Of a stretch of DNA of 33,003 nucleotides, positions 1 through 7,553 are shown in pieces. Source of the DNA: an uncultured Bulleidia sp. (GTDB taxonomy: Bacteria; Bacillota_I; Bacilli_A; Erysipelotrichales; Erysipelotrichaceae); assembly GCA_934757945.1 (NCBI GenBank), contig CAKVLT010000015.1, forward strand, positions 1 through 33,003, read 5' to 3'. Position 1 is the first letter of the stretch; every line of letters begins with the position of its first letter. The notes below the pieces were generated by a model, which was not told the DNA's origin, searched no databases, and worked only from the letters and a program-made list of their open reading frames with translations. The position numbers and the translations under genes were made by a program.

Positions 1-44
1 GTTTCTTGAGGTTTTCTCACCTCATGTTATTTTGGAATTGTTTT

Positions 45-65
45 TTGGATGACCTCATCCAATTT
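45..65. other. Short hairpin before the nnrD 3' end
   Basis: TTGGATG (45-51) and CATCCAA (56-62) form a 7-bp stem with a 4-base loop, followed by TTTT on the + strand. A second hairpin, TGAGGT/ACCTCA, lies at 7-24. They could terminate a + strand gene entering from the left and/or the minus-strand gene ending at 83, but the T-tract is weak. Confidence 0.3.
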
Positions 66-82
66 TACAGCGCCGTTCTTTT

Positions 83-1408
83 TTAATACCCGTTTTCTTT
101 AAACAGTTTGTCCATGCATGAAGGATACTCTGTAAGATCCAAAGTCTGTCTGGAATGAGATAATGCCAGAGTGTCTGCAATATGTCCATGCAGAAATACT
201 GCCATTTTCAGTGCTGTGAAAATATCTTTCTGGAAAGATATCATGGCTGTAATCATACCTGTTAACAAGTCTCCGCTTCCAGCCTGGGCCAGTCCTTCAT
301 TTCCAGTTTCGTTGATATATATATCTCCTTTTGGAGAGGTGATAATGGTATTTGGCCCTTTTAATACCATAAATACTGAATATTCTCTGCTGAACTTTAA
401 GCACAGGTTAATTTTATCCTTGCTTACTTCATAAACAGTTCTGTTTAACAAATCTGCCAATTCCCCTATATGCGGTGTTAATATGACAGGCTGTTTTACA
501 AAGTGCAGTATATAGTAGTTCTGCTGTAACAGGCGAATACCTTCTGCATCCAGTACAATCGGACATGCAGTATTTTGAAGAATGAAATCCAGTACGTGTG
601 ATTTATCTGGAATATTTTTTCCTCCTGATCCAAAACAGAGTGATTTTACGGTTGTGCATACAGGCAAAAGTACATCAGTCTTTGTGTATCCGTTATATGG
701 ATGGAAAACAGGCGTGATATTTGTGGTAGCAAGAATAGGATAAATGTCATCTGTACAACAGACATCTATATAGCCTGCACCTAAAGTTCTGGCACCTAAT
801 ATGTTTAATGCACAAGCTCCGGCCATGCCGTAACTTCCTGAAACTATACCGATATGACCATATGTGCCTTTAAAGGCATTTTCCTGTTTCTTTGGAAAAT
901 TCCTGAAGAAATCAGAAATTGTCATGGTATTTAAAGGGGAGAACGTATAGAGTTCTTTAAATGCTCTGTGATCTTTTCTTAAATGATAGAAAAGATAATC
1001 GATATCCATGGCAATTGTTACATCAGAGTGGAAAAATTCGTGAGTATAGTGATCCAGATTCCCCTCACACCCTGTATTGACACCTAGAGAAATACGGATA
1101 CAGTGCATTTCATTCACGGTATGAAATATATCTGTAAGTAATGCGGACAATTCTGTATGTGTACCATCAGTGCTTACTGCATCTATATAGATATAGTCTT
1201 CTTTAAAATCATTTTTTGTCAGAACTTTGTCTTTAGGAAAATCTCTCTGCAGCTCATTCACAGGATAAATGTAATAATCAGAGACAGTGGTGATTGTCTG
1301 CAGTAAATCTGCAGTATATTTATGGTTTCCAATAAGAAAGACTTTTTTTCCCGGATACCTGTCTATTTTTTTTAAAGCTTCATATAAATACGTATTGTTC
1401 ATGTTCAT
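83..1408 (-). CDS. nnrD: ADP/ATP-dependent NAD(P)H-hydrate dehydratase with degenerate epimerase-like N-terminus
   Basis: Metabolite-repair enzyme that dehydrates hydrated NAD(P)H in the cytosol. The C-terminal ribokinase-like domain (about residues 178-441) is clear: GHIGIVSGSYGMAGA (184-198), TPHIGELA (311-318) and GNEGLAQAGSGDLLTG (369-384) with the catalytic Asp380. The first ~170 residues sit where bifunctional YjeF proteins carry the NAD(P)HX epimerase (NnrE) domain, but I cannot find its usual NNGGDG-type motif, so epimerase activity is doubtful. Start ATG 1408 has AAGGA upstream. A second ATG lies two codons in. The gene is monocistronic and divergent from the small gene at 1580. Dehydratase assignment is firm; epimerase state is inference. 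Confidence 0.9.
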   Translation of the reverse strand: MNMNNTYLYEALKKIDRYPGKKVFLIGNHKYTADLLQTITTVSDYYIYPVNELQRDFPKDKVLTKNDFKEDYIYIDAVSTDGTHTELSALLTDIFHTVNEMHCIRISLGVNTGCEGNLDHYTHEFFHSDVTIAMDIDYLFYHLRKDHRAFKELYTFSPLNTMTISDFFRNFPKKQENAFKGTYGHIGIVSGSYGMAGACALNILGARTLGAGYIDVCCTDDIYPILATTNITPVFHPYNGYTKTDVLLPVCTTVKSLCFGSGGKNIPDKSHVLDFILQNTACPIVLDAEGIRLLQQNYYILHFVKQPVILTPHIGELADLLNRTVYEVSKDKINLCLKFSREYSVFMVLKGPNTIITSPKGDIYINETGNEGLAQAGSGDLLTGMITAMISFQKDIFTALKMAVFLHGHIADTLALSHSRQTLDLTEYPSCMDKLFKENGY

Positions 1409-1429
1409 ATTGGAAAATCCTTCACAAAT

Positions 1430-1458
1430 AGTGTATCACTCAACTGGAAAATACCCAA
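1430..1458 (-). promoter_or_regulatory. Putative sigma-A promoter of nnrD
   Basis: On the minus strand TTGGGT (1453-1458) and TACACT (1430-1435) are separated by 17 bases, placing the start about 15 bases before the nnrD start codon. Confidence 0.45.
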
Positions 1459-1530
1459 GGAAACAAGTAAGCACTTTCAGAAGAAAGCGTTTTACAAAAT
1501 GCAAAAACTCCACAAAACAAGGATATATTA

Positions 1531-1559
1531 TTGAAATAGAAGAGAAAAGTTTATTAAAT
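1531..1559 (+). promoter_or_regulatory. Possible promoter for the small gene at 1580
   Basis: TTGAAA (1531-1536), a 17-base spacer and TTAAAT (1554-1559). The predicted start falls very close to the ribosome site of the next gene, so this is weak. Confidence 0.3.
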
Positions 1560-1579
1560 AAATGTTGGAGGAAAATGAT

Positions 1580-1978
1580 ATGGGTGAAAGTATTTCTTTT
1601 TCAAACAGTTTAGATGTTTTTCAGAATGTGGTTATAGTGTACAGGGATGAACAGAATCATCTCTATATTGGCAATTCATGGTTTTATAACAGAGCAGGAC
1701 ATGATTATATGTCTGTGATGTATCATCTTCCTGTTCCGGAGGATATGGATCTGATGGATGGATGGAACTGGCTGGATGATAATGATCCAAGAGTGACGCT
1801 TGTCCCTGAAATAACAATGGAAATGGGAGTTGAGGATTTTCTGTTTGCACATGGTCATGACAGAGACTGGAAATCTGTGACCTATACGGTGATAGATTCT
1901 TATGCAGATATTGAAAAGTATTTAAAAAAGAACCCGCTTAAAGCAGGAGAAGTAACAGGTTTCGGCATCAAGAAATAG
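1580..1978 (+). CDS. Hypothetical protein, 132 aa, acidic
   Basis: I do not recognise a named family. Start ATG 1580 is chosen over an in-frame ATG at 1562 because GGAGG (1567-1571) lies 8 bases before 1580 and overlaps the region after 1562. The protein is soluble, rich in Asp and aromatic residues (VYRDEQNHLYIGNSWFYN near the start, DGWNWLDDNDPRVTLVPE in the middle), with no signal peptide or membrane segment. It appears to be a single-gene unit, because the next gene has its own promoter (2018-2026). Reading frame and ribosome site make it a likely real gene; its function is unknown. Confidence 0.75.
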   Translation: MGESISFSNSLDVFQNVVIVYRDEQNHLYIGNSWFYNRAGHDYMSVMYHLPVPEDMDLMDGWNWLDDNDPRVTLVPEITMEMGVEDFLFAHGHDRDWKSVTYTVIDSYADIEKYLKKNPLKAGEVTGFGIKK

Positions 1979-2017
1979 CTTGTTTTTTCAGGGTTTTTAT
2001 GCATTTGTTAGGAAGTA

Positions 2018-2026
2018 TGCTATAAT
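2018..2026 (+). promoter_or_regulatory. Extended -10 promoter
   Basis: TGC-TATAAT is a perfect extended -10. No good -35 lies 17 bases upstream. TTGT at 2005 is only about 10 bases from the -10 hexamer, a spacing seen again upstream of the DegV gene. Confidence 0.6.
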
Positions 2027-2059
2027 TTCTTTGATAAGGAAGGTTAGGAGGAATAACTT

Positions 2060-2578
2060 ATGCCAACAAAGAAGACAGAAACTAAAGTTGCTGAAACTAA
2101 AGCAGCAACTGCCACAGAAACAAAAGAAACAAAGAAAGCTCCTGTTGCTGAAAAGAAGGCAACATCAGAAAAGAAACCTGCTGCAAAGAAGACAGCGGCT
2201 AAGAAAGCTACAGCAGAAAAGAAGCCTGCAGCAAAAAAGACAACAGCTAAAAAACCTGCAGCTAAAAAAACAGTAAAGAAGGTTGAAATTGCTAAGAAAT
2301 CCGTTAAGGATTATGAAGATATCATCAACTGGAAGAAGGGTGAAGCTAATGGCATGGATTGGCTGTATATCGAAATTAAAGCTGAAGATCTTCTTACAGA
2401 AGTTGAAGCAGGTGTCGATAATCTGGAAACAGTTTGCAATGCTATTTTGAACTGCATGCTTGAAGGTGATACATTTATCGTTGAGCCAAAGGCTGAAAAT
2501 AAAGTTGACGCAACATTAACAGTTCGTTATTACTGCGATAACTTATCTCCAGAACGTAAAAAGTATTTTGCTCGTTAA
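2060..2578 (+). CDS. Lys/Ala-rich tailed protein, histone-H1-like N-terminus plus conserved C-terminal domain
   Basis: 172 aa. Residues 1-82 are almost entirely Lys, Ala, Thr, Pro and Glu, with repeated PAAKKT, TAKK and AEKK units resembling eukaryotic H1 and bacterial Hc1-like tails. They are very basic and presumably disordered. Residues 83-172 form a compact domain (DYEDIINWKKGEANGMDWLY, then LETVCNAILNCMLEGDTF and LTVRYYCDNLSPERKKYF) of a type I associate with stand-alone small hypothetical proteins of Clostridia-like bacteria, but I cannot name the family. AGGAGG precedes ATG 2060 and an intrinsic terminator follows, so it is a well-expressed-looking single-gene unit. A DNA- or RNA-binding role is inferred from tail composition only. 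Confidence 0.85.
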   Translation: MPTKKTETKVAETKAATATETKETKKAPVAEKKATSEKKPAAKKTAAKKATAEKKPAAKKTTAKKPAAKKTVKKVEIAKKSVKDYEDIINWKKGEANGMDWLYIEIKAEDLLTEVEAGVDNLETVCNAILNCMLEGDTFIVEPKAENKVDATLTVRYYCDNLSPERKKYFAR

Positions 2579-2592
2579 TTATAGAGGAGATG

Positions 2593-2619
2593 GAGGATAC
2601 TGAGTATCCTCTTTTTTTT
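2593..2619 (+). terminator. Intrinsic terminator of the H1-like gene
   Basis: GAGGATAC (2593-2600), loop TGA, GTATCCTC (2604-2611), then eight T. The T-tract touches the stop codon of the convergent membrane-protein gene. Confidence 0.9.
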
Positions 2620-3130
2620 ACTTCAATAACATATACATACTTATCATCCAGCCGTCCATAAAAATAATTTCACTGATACCGGTGATACTTTGATAGGTGA
2701 TGACAAATAAACCACTCAGGAAAAGACATCCGGTATAAAAACAGGATACTTTCTGAGAAATAAAAACAAACTGAAACAATATTCTGTGCAGGTACAGAAA
2801 GGAAAGTAATGCAAATAATAAATGGAGCTGGGAAGCTAAAGAATCTGTAGTGGTAAATGGAGTGAAAGCACTCAGAAACATACATGCACATAAAAGTAAA
2901 CACTGCAATTTTCTTTTTGGAACAGAGTATTTTTCCAGAAGCGTATATAAGAATGAGAGACAGATGATTACACAAAGCACACATACTATCATGGCGGAAC
3001 TTCTATGTGTGGAATTTAACAAACCCGTAAAGTTATAGAGCAACGGATTATTAAAAATCATATAGAAGGTAAAGAAAAAAAGGAAAACTATAAGCAAAAA
3101 TTTTTGTAGAGTTTTTTTGTTGTCTGACAT
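2618..3130 (-). CDS. Hypothetical integral membrane protein, about 5 TM helices
   Basis: 170 aa from ATG 3130 (MSDNKKTLQK). An in-frame ATG at 3235 would lie inside the divergent pheA gene and is rejected. Hydrophobic segments at about 9-28, 46-65, 75-92, 103-123 and 130-149 predict five membrane helices with a short Lys-rich cytosolic N-terminus. There are no recognisable transporter or enzyme motifs. It is divergent from pheA (33 bases apart) and convergent with the H1-like gene. The start lacks a strong ribosome site, so expression is probably low. Function unknown. Confidence 0.65.
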   Translation of the reverse strand: MSDNKKTLQKFLLIVFLFFFTFYMIFNNPLLYNFTGLLNSTHRSSAMIVCVLCVIICLSFLYTLLEKYSVPKRKLQCLLLCACMFLSAFTPFTTTDSLASQLHLLFALLSFLYLHRILFQFVFISQKVSCFYTGCLFLSGLFVITYQSITGISEIIFMDGWMISMYMLLK

Positions 3131-3144
3131 ATCATGATTATACG
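3117..3144 (+). promoter_or_regulatory. Possible pheA promoter
   Basis: TTGTTG (3117-3122), a 16-base spacer and TATACG (3139-3144), overlapping the start of the divergent membrane-protein gene. Other -10 registers are possible. Confidence 0.3.
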
Positions 3145-3162
3145 ATATTTGAGGGCAGGAAT

Positions 3163-4008
3163 ATGCAGAAAATTGGTTTTCAGGGAAATCACGGTACATT
3201 TTCAGAGATTGCGGCAATAGACTATTTTGCTTCAAAACCTATGCAGCAAATAGGATATCCCAACTTTGTGGCGATTATGAAGGATATTGAAAATCACAGT
3301 CTGGACTATGCAGTACTGCCTGTGGAAAATACAACAACGGGTATTATTTCAAGAACTTATGATCTGTTTAAAGATTATCCCATTCATGCTGTAGGAGAAA
3401 TCAATGTCCCTATCCGACAGGATCTTATCGTTGTGCCTGGTACAAAGATTGAGGAAATTAAAGAGGTATATTCTCATCCTGAGGCATTATCTCAATGTCA
3501 GAAATTTTTTGATGCCCATCCATGGATGAAACAGGTGCCTTATCAGGATACGGCAAAATCCGTGGAATATGTAAAAGAATGCAATGATCACAGTAAGGCG
3601 GCACTTGGTTCTTATAGAGCAAGCGAATATTATCAAATGGAATCTTTATGTACTTCTGTGCAGGATCTTACTACCAATATGACAAGATTCCTCGTTATTA
3701 CATGGAAAGAAGAAGTTGTAAAAGACGCAAATAAAACCAGTCTGATGCTGGTGCTAAAACATGAACCGGGTTCTTTGTATCATGTACTGGAAATTCTTGC
3801 GTCCAATAAAATCAATATGCTGAAACTGGAAAGCAGACCTATTCCATCCAGGGTATTTGAGTATCTGTTCTATGTGGACATTGCTGCTGATGCACAGGAC
3901 GAAAAAGTTGTTGCTATCTTACAGCAGATGGAGAAGGAATGCATTGAACTGAAAGTGTTTGGCTCCTATAAGGCTGCAACTATTGAAAATATTTTCATAA
4001 ATAAATGA
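3163..4008 (+). CDS. pheA: Prephenate dehydratase
   Basis: Converts prephenate to phenylpyruvate, the Phe-specific step. 281 aa, normal for the monofunctional enzyme, with no fused chorismate mutase. The periplasmic-binding-like catalytic part has GFQGNHGTFSE (5-15), VENTTTG (54-60) and the catalytic TRF motif (174-176). The C-terminal ACT domain (about 191-270) carries EPGSLYHVL (201-209) and ESRP (223-226), the Phe-binding signatures that give feedback inhibition. AGGA lies just upstream of ATG 3163. It lies upstream of the aro attenuator and so is not itself subject to it, but its transcript may run into the leader. Confidence 0.97.
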   Translation: MQKIGFQGNHGTFSEIAAIDYFASKPMQQIGYPNFVAIMKDIENHSLDYAVLPVENTTTGIISRTYDLFKDYPIHAVGEINVPIRQDLIVVPGTKIEEIKEVYSHPEALSQCQKFFDAHPWMKQVPYQDTAKSVEYVKECNDHSKAALGSYRASEYYQMESLCTSVQDLTTNMTRFLVITWKEEVVKDANKTSLMLVLKHEPGSLYHVLEILASNKINMLKLESRPIPSRVFEYLFYVDIAADAQDEKVVAILQQMEKECIELKVFGSYKAATIENIFINK

Positions 4009-4034
4009 TTGCCTTTTCAAAAGAGGGGTATACA

Positions 4035-4091
4035 ATGATAGTGATGAAGACAGTAGAAACCAAGAAATTTTATTACTTTTACTTTAGATAG
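4035..4091 (+). CDS. Aromatic-rich leader peptide of the aro operon (18 codons)
   Basis: ATG 4035 opens an 18-codon frame, MIVMKTVETKKFYYFYFR, ending at TAG 4089-4091. Codons 12-17 are six consecutive Phe/Tyr codons (TTT TAT TAC TTT TAC TTT, 4068-4085), and there is no Trp codon. AGAGGGG (4022-4028) is a possible ribosome site 6 bases before ATG 4035. If instead a promoter TTGCCT-N16-TACAAT (4009-4036) is used, translation could begin leaderless at the in-frame ATG 4044. It is followed directly by the attenuator structures and lies upstream of six genes that make Phe and Tyr precursors, the expected arrangement of an amino-acid attenuation leader. No published leader of this sequence is known to me. 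Confidence 0.75.
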   Translation: MIVMKTVETKKFYYFYFR

Positions 4092-4187
4092 TCAGGGCAG
4101 TTGGATAATTGCCCGTTTTAACGTAATTGAGGCATTATCTAATGGATATAAGTAATAAAAACCATACGATGATGCCGTATGGTTTTT
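4092..4187 (+). promoter_or_regulatory. Transcription attenuator controlling aroB-tyrA
   Basis: Mutually exclusive pairings can be drawn. 1:2 is GGGCA (4095-4099) with TGCCC (4110-4114). 2:3 is 4101-4113 with 4131-4142, 12 bp with one bulged T at 4110. 3:4 is GGCATTATC (4131-4139) with GATGATGCC (4168-4176), 9 bp with one G-U. Pairing 3:4 uses the loop and inner base pair of the terminator at 4157-4187, so they compete. Inferred logic: a ribosome that reaches the stop codon masks segment 1, 2:3 forms and the terminator folds (off). A ribosome stalled on the Phe/Tyr run leaves 1:2 to form, freeing 3:4 to block the terminator (on). Confidence 0.65.
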
Positions 4188-4192
4188 ATTTT
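4157..4192 (+). terminator. Attenuator terminator upstream of aroB
   Basis: AAAAACCATACG (4157-4168), a 7-base loop, then CGTATGGTTTTT (4176-4187): a 12-bp stem ending in a T-rich tract. It lies inside the leader, 16 bases before the aroB start, so it must be overridden for the operon to be expressed. Confidence 0.85.
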
Positions 4193-4207
4193 ATGCAGGG
4201 AGGACTT

Positions 4208-5215
4208 ATGGAAATTACAGTACATACCAGACAAAAAGAATATCCAATTTATCTGGAAAGAGGAATTCTTTCCAAAGTGAAAGACTATGTCAGAAAAGAT
4301 GCCAATGTCTTTATTGTTTCAGATGACGGAGTTCCAGAGAAGTGGAAAAATATTCTTCTTCAGCAATTTCCTGATGCACCGATACATGTATTTGCACAGG
4401 GAGAGGGAAGTAAAAATGCCGAAGTCTGGCTGGGAATTCTGAAAGATATGAAGCAGCATTATCTTGTAAGAAAAGATATCGTGCTTGCTTTAGGTGGAGG
4501 TGTAGTAGGCGATATGGCTGGATTTGCTGCAGCGTGCTATATGCGAGGTATCTCCTATATCAATATTCCGACCACGTATCTCTCCCAGATAGATTCTTCT
4601 ATCGGAGGAAAAACAGCTATTGATCTGGATGGTGCTAAAAATTGTATAGGCGCTTTCTGGCAGCCGGATGCAGTGCTGATTGACCCTGATGTATTAACAA
4701 CATTGTCTCCAAGACAATATCATAACGGCCTGGCCGAGGCTGTGAAAGAAGGCCTGACATTTGATGGAGAACTGTTTGAAATCTTTGAACATGATGATTA
4801 TGCTCAGCATGAAGAAGAGATTCTGGAACATTGTCTGAATATCAAAAAAGGAGTAGTGGAAAGAGACGAAAGGGAGACAGGGGAAAGAAAACTTCTGAAT
4901 TTTGGACACACTTATGGTCATGCTTATGAAACCTATTATGGATTACAGGGATATCTTCACGGAGAATGTGTCGGTATGGGAATGATGAGTATTCTCAATA
5001 GTCCGGAATTAAAGCAAAGACTCGAAAAGGTACTTATACGATTACAGCTTCCGGTATCCTGCGATGCGGATAAAGACAAGGTGTTACAGCTCATAAAGAA
5101 TGACAAAAAAGCCAATCATGACTCTGTGACGATTGTACAGGTGGATGAGATTGGTAAAGGGTATCTGGAAAACTGGAGTTTTGAAAAACTGAGGGAGAAA
5201 TTGGATCATGCATAA
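4208..5215 (+). CDS. aroB: 3-dehydroquinate synthase
   Basis: Second step of the shikimate pathway: DAHP to 3-dehydroquinate, NAD and divalent-metal dependent. 335 aa from ATG 4208, chosen because GGGAGG (4198-4203) precedes it; upstream in-frame starts lie within the attenuator. Motifs: LGGGVVGDMAGF (95-106), PTTYLSQIDSSIGGKTAID (121-139). Metal ligands by family position are Glu177 (GLAEAVK), His234 (NFGHTYGH) and His251 (LHGECVG). It is slightly shorter than the usual 350-360 aa, with the loss in the helical C-terminal part around residue 265. First gene of the attenuated operon; its last 8 bases overlap aroC. Confidence 0.97.
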   Translation: MEITVHTRQKEYPIYLERGILSKVKDYVRKDANVFIVSDDGVPEKWKNILLQQFPDAPIHVFAQGEGSKNAEVWLGILKDMKQHYLVRKDIVLALGGGVVGDMAGFAAACYMRGISYINIPTTYLSQIDSSIGGKTAIDLDGAKNCIGAFWQPDAVLIDPDVLTTLSPRQYHNGLAEAVKEGLTFDGELFEIFEHDDYAQHEEEILEHCLNIKKGVVERDERETGERKLLNFGHTYGHAYETYYGLQGYLHGECVGMGMMSILNSPELKQRLEKVLIRLQLPVSCDADKDKVLQLIKNDKKANHDSVTIVQVDEIGKGYLENWSFEKLREKLDHA

Positions 5216-6314
5216 TTCTTATGGGAAAAATATAACGATGACTTTGTTTGGAGAGAGTCATGGACAGGCTATTGGTGCTGTTCTGGATGGTCTTCCAGGC
5301 GGAGTGAAGATTGATGAAGAATATATTGCACAGGTGATGGAGAAAAGAAAGTCAAGCGGAACTATTTCCACACCAAGAAAAGAAGCGGATAAAGTAAAGA
5401 TTCTTTCTGGAGTGAAAGATGGGTATTCAGAGGGTACACCAGTTTGCATGGTGATTGAAAATACCAATGTGCATTCCAAAGACTATTCTGAGCTGGAACA
5501 TACAGCAAGACCGGGACATGCAGACTATACAGCCCATATCAAGTATGACGGTTATGAAGACCCAAGAGGCGGTGGTCACTTTTCCGGAAGACTGACAGCA
5601 CCAATTGTGGCATGCGGAGCCATTGCGTTAAGCATGTTGAAAACCAAAGGGATTACCATCGGCACACATATTCAAAGTCTGCATGGAATCCAGGATGCCC
5701 ATTTTACAGAAGAAAATCTTTCTGCACAAATTGCTTCATTGAGCGAAAAACAGTTTCCTGTGTTAGATGATGTACAGGGTTCAAAAATGATGGAGGAGAT
5801 TAAAAAAACCAGAATGGCTCAGGATTCTGTGGGAGGAATTTTACAGACTGTGATTCTTGGGCTGGAACCGGGTATAGGAGAACCGGAATTTGATTCTCTG
5901 GAAAGTGGTCTTGCACATGGTTTGTTTTCCATTCCTGCAGTAAAAGGCGTGGAGTTTGGAGATGGTTTTGCTCTTGCGGATATGTTTGGCTCTGAAGCCA
6001 ATGACCCTTTTGCCATACAAGATGGAAGGGTGGTAACAACCAGCAACCATAATGGTGGTATCAACGGAGGAATTTCCAATGGGATGCCGGTGATATTCAA
6101 TACCTGCATTAAACCTACACCATCCATTTCAAAACAGCAGAAGACGGTTAACTATGTGACAAAGCAGGACAAGACTTTGGAAATCCATGGAAGACATGAT
6201 CCTGCCATTATTCATCGAGCAAGAATTGTTGTGGATGCCATCAGTGCGCTGACAGTGGTCGATTTCCTGATGGAAAGATACGGCAGAGAATACTTCAAAG
6301 GAGAAAACTCATGA
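5208..6314 (+). CDS. aroC: Chorismate synthase
   Basis: Last step to chorismate: anti-1,4 elimination of phosphate from EPSP using reduced FMN. 368 aa, full length. Family signatures: SYGKNITMTLFGESHGQAIG (4-23), HTARPGHADYTAHIKYDGYE (about 97-116) followed by DPRGGGHFSGRLTA, and a C-terminal IHRARIVVDA. ATG 5208 overlaps the aroB stop by 8 bases, so translational coupling is likely. No flavin reductase domain is fused, so the enzyme should need an external reductase (monofunctional type). No anomalies seen. Confidence 0.97.
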   Translation: MHNSYGKNITMTLFGESHGQAIGAVLDGLPGGVKIDEEYIAQVMEKRKSSGTISTPRKEADKVKILSGVKDGYSEGTPVCMVIENTNVHSKDYSELEHTARPGHADYTAHIKYDGYEDPRGGGHFSGRLTAPIVACGAIALSMLKTKGITIGTHIQSLHGIQDAHFTEENLSAQIASLSEKQFPVLDDVQGSKMMEEIKKTRMAQDSVGGILQTVILGLEPGIGEPEFDSLESGLAHGLFSIPAVKGVEFGDGFALADMFGSEANDPFAIQDGRVVTTSNHNGGINGGISNGMPVIFNTCIKPTPSISKQQKTVNYVTKQDKTLEIHGRHDPAIIHRARIVVDAISALTVVDFLMERYGREYFKGENS

Positions 6315-7549
6315 AACTTGGACTGATAGGATATCCTCTTGGACATTCCTGGTCCAATGAAATTCATCCTTACCTCATAGGTGAAGACTATTCTAAGTGG
6401 CAGCTTCCACCGGAAGAACTGGAATCTTTTATGCAGGACAAAAATTTTGATGGTATCAATGTGACTATTCCGTATAAAACACAGGTGATACCATATCTGA
6501 ATGAACTGACACCTATTGCCAGAGAAATCGGCGCCGTTAACTGTATTGTCAACAGAGATGGAAAACTGATTGGAGATAATACGGATTATCAGGGATTAAA
6601 GGATATGCTTGTTAAACATGATGTGCCTGTTTCTGCTCATCATGTGGCAATACTTGGAAGTGGCGGTGCAAGTAAAGCAGCCTGTACAGTAGTCAAAGAT
6701 CTCGGTGGCATTCCGTCAGTGGTTTCAAGACACCCTCGACAAGGTATGGTGTCTTATGAACAACTGTATGAAGAAGAGGCTTTCTATACAGTGATTATCA
6801 ATGCCACACCGGTTGGAATGTTTCCAAACAGCGATGAAGTGCCTGTAGATATACACAGGTTTACAAAGTTACAGTATGTAGTGGATATCGTTGCCAATCC
6901 ATTACGTACAAGATTGCAGTTTGAAGCTGCACAGGCGGGTATTCCTGTCTTGTCCGGATTTGAAATGCTGGTTCGACAGGCCGCTTGTGCAGATGAAGTA
7001 TTTGGGAAGTCTGTAAAAGAAGAACGTATAGTGCAATGTATACAGTATTTAAAACAAAAGAAACAGAACATAGTTCTGATTGGTATGCCTACAAGCGGTA
7101 AATCCACCATTGCAAAAAAACTGAGTAAGGCAACCGGCTATCCTGTAGTGGAAATGGATGAAGAGCTGGAAAAACAGTTTGGAACTTCTATCTCCAAAGT
7201 GTTTGAAGAAAAAGGAGAGGCATATTTCAGACTTGCTGAAACTCAACTTGCCAGAGATCTTCGCAACCAGACACATAAAATTATTTCCTGTGGCGGTGGT
7301 ATTATCAAAAACAGTGAGAATATGAGATGTCTTCAGGAAAATGGTGTTGTTATATGGATAGACAGAAAAGTGGAAAATCTGTTTCCAACTTCATCGAGAC
7401 CACTCAGTAAAGATGTAAAGGCTATTTGGAAAATGTATACAGAAAGAAAGAGCCTGTATGAAAGATACAGCGATTACATAGTAGAAAATAATGCGGATAT
7501 TCCAAGCGTTGTTAAAAAAATAGAATGTATTATTCAAGAAGGAGATTAG
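6311..7549 (+). CDS. aroE-aroK: Fused shikimate dehydrogenase-shikimate kinase
   Basis: A 412-aa two-enzyme protein. Residues 1-245 are shikimate dehydrogenase: GYPLGHSWSNEIHP (7-20), INVTIPYKTQV (49-59, catalytic Lys56), NTDYQG (90-95, Asp92) and the NADP loop LGSGGASKAA (115-124). Residues 252-412 are shikimate kinase: P-loop GMPTSGKST (258-266), Mg/shikimate Asp around 283 (VEMDEEL), SCGGGIIK (326-333) and Arg363 in SSRPLS. A short Lys/Gln-rich linker joins them. It would carry 3-dehydroshikimate to shikimate 3-phosphate in one polypeptide. The start overlaps the aroC stop by 4 bases (ATGA). The reading frame is continuous, so this is a true fusion, not two adjacent genes. Confidence 0.95.
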   Translation: MKLGLIGYPLGHSWSNEIHPYLIGEDYSKWQLPPEELESFMQDKNFDGINVTIPYKTQVIPYLNELTPIAREIGAVNCIVNRDGKLIGDNTDYQGLKDMLVKHDVPVSAHHVAILGSGGASKAACTVVKDLGGIPSVVSRHPRQGMVSYEQLYEEEAFYTVIINATPVGMFPNSDEVPVDIHRFTKLQYVVDIVANPLRTRLQFEAAQAGIPVLSGFEMLVRQAACADEVFGKSVKEERIVQCIQYLKQKKQNIVLIGMPTSGKSTIAKKLSKATGYPVVEMDEELEKQFGTSISKVFEEKGEAYFRLAETQLARDLRNQTHKIISCGGGIIKNSENMRCLQENGVVIWIDRKVENLFPTSSRPLSKDVKAIWKMYTERKSLYERYSDYIVENNADIPSVVKKIECIIQEGD

Positions 7550-7553
7550 GCAT

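Noticed and set aside
1980..2276. A Gln/Lys/Leu-rich frame in another register over the H1-like tail gene
   Set aside because: It is the +1 shadow of the repetitive AAG/GCT-rich tail; it has no ribosome site and ends inside the real gene.
4009..4207. T-box riboswitch upstream of aroB
   Set aside because: No TGGNACCGCG-like T-box sequence is present; the leader ORF with Phe/Tyr codons explains the terminator better.
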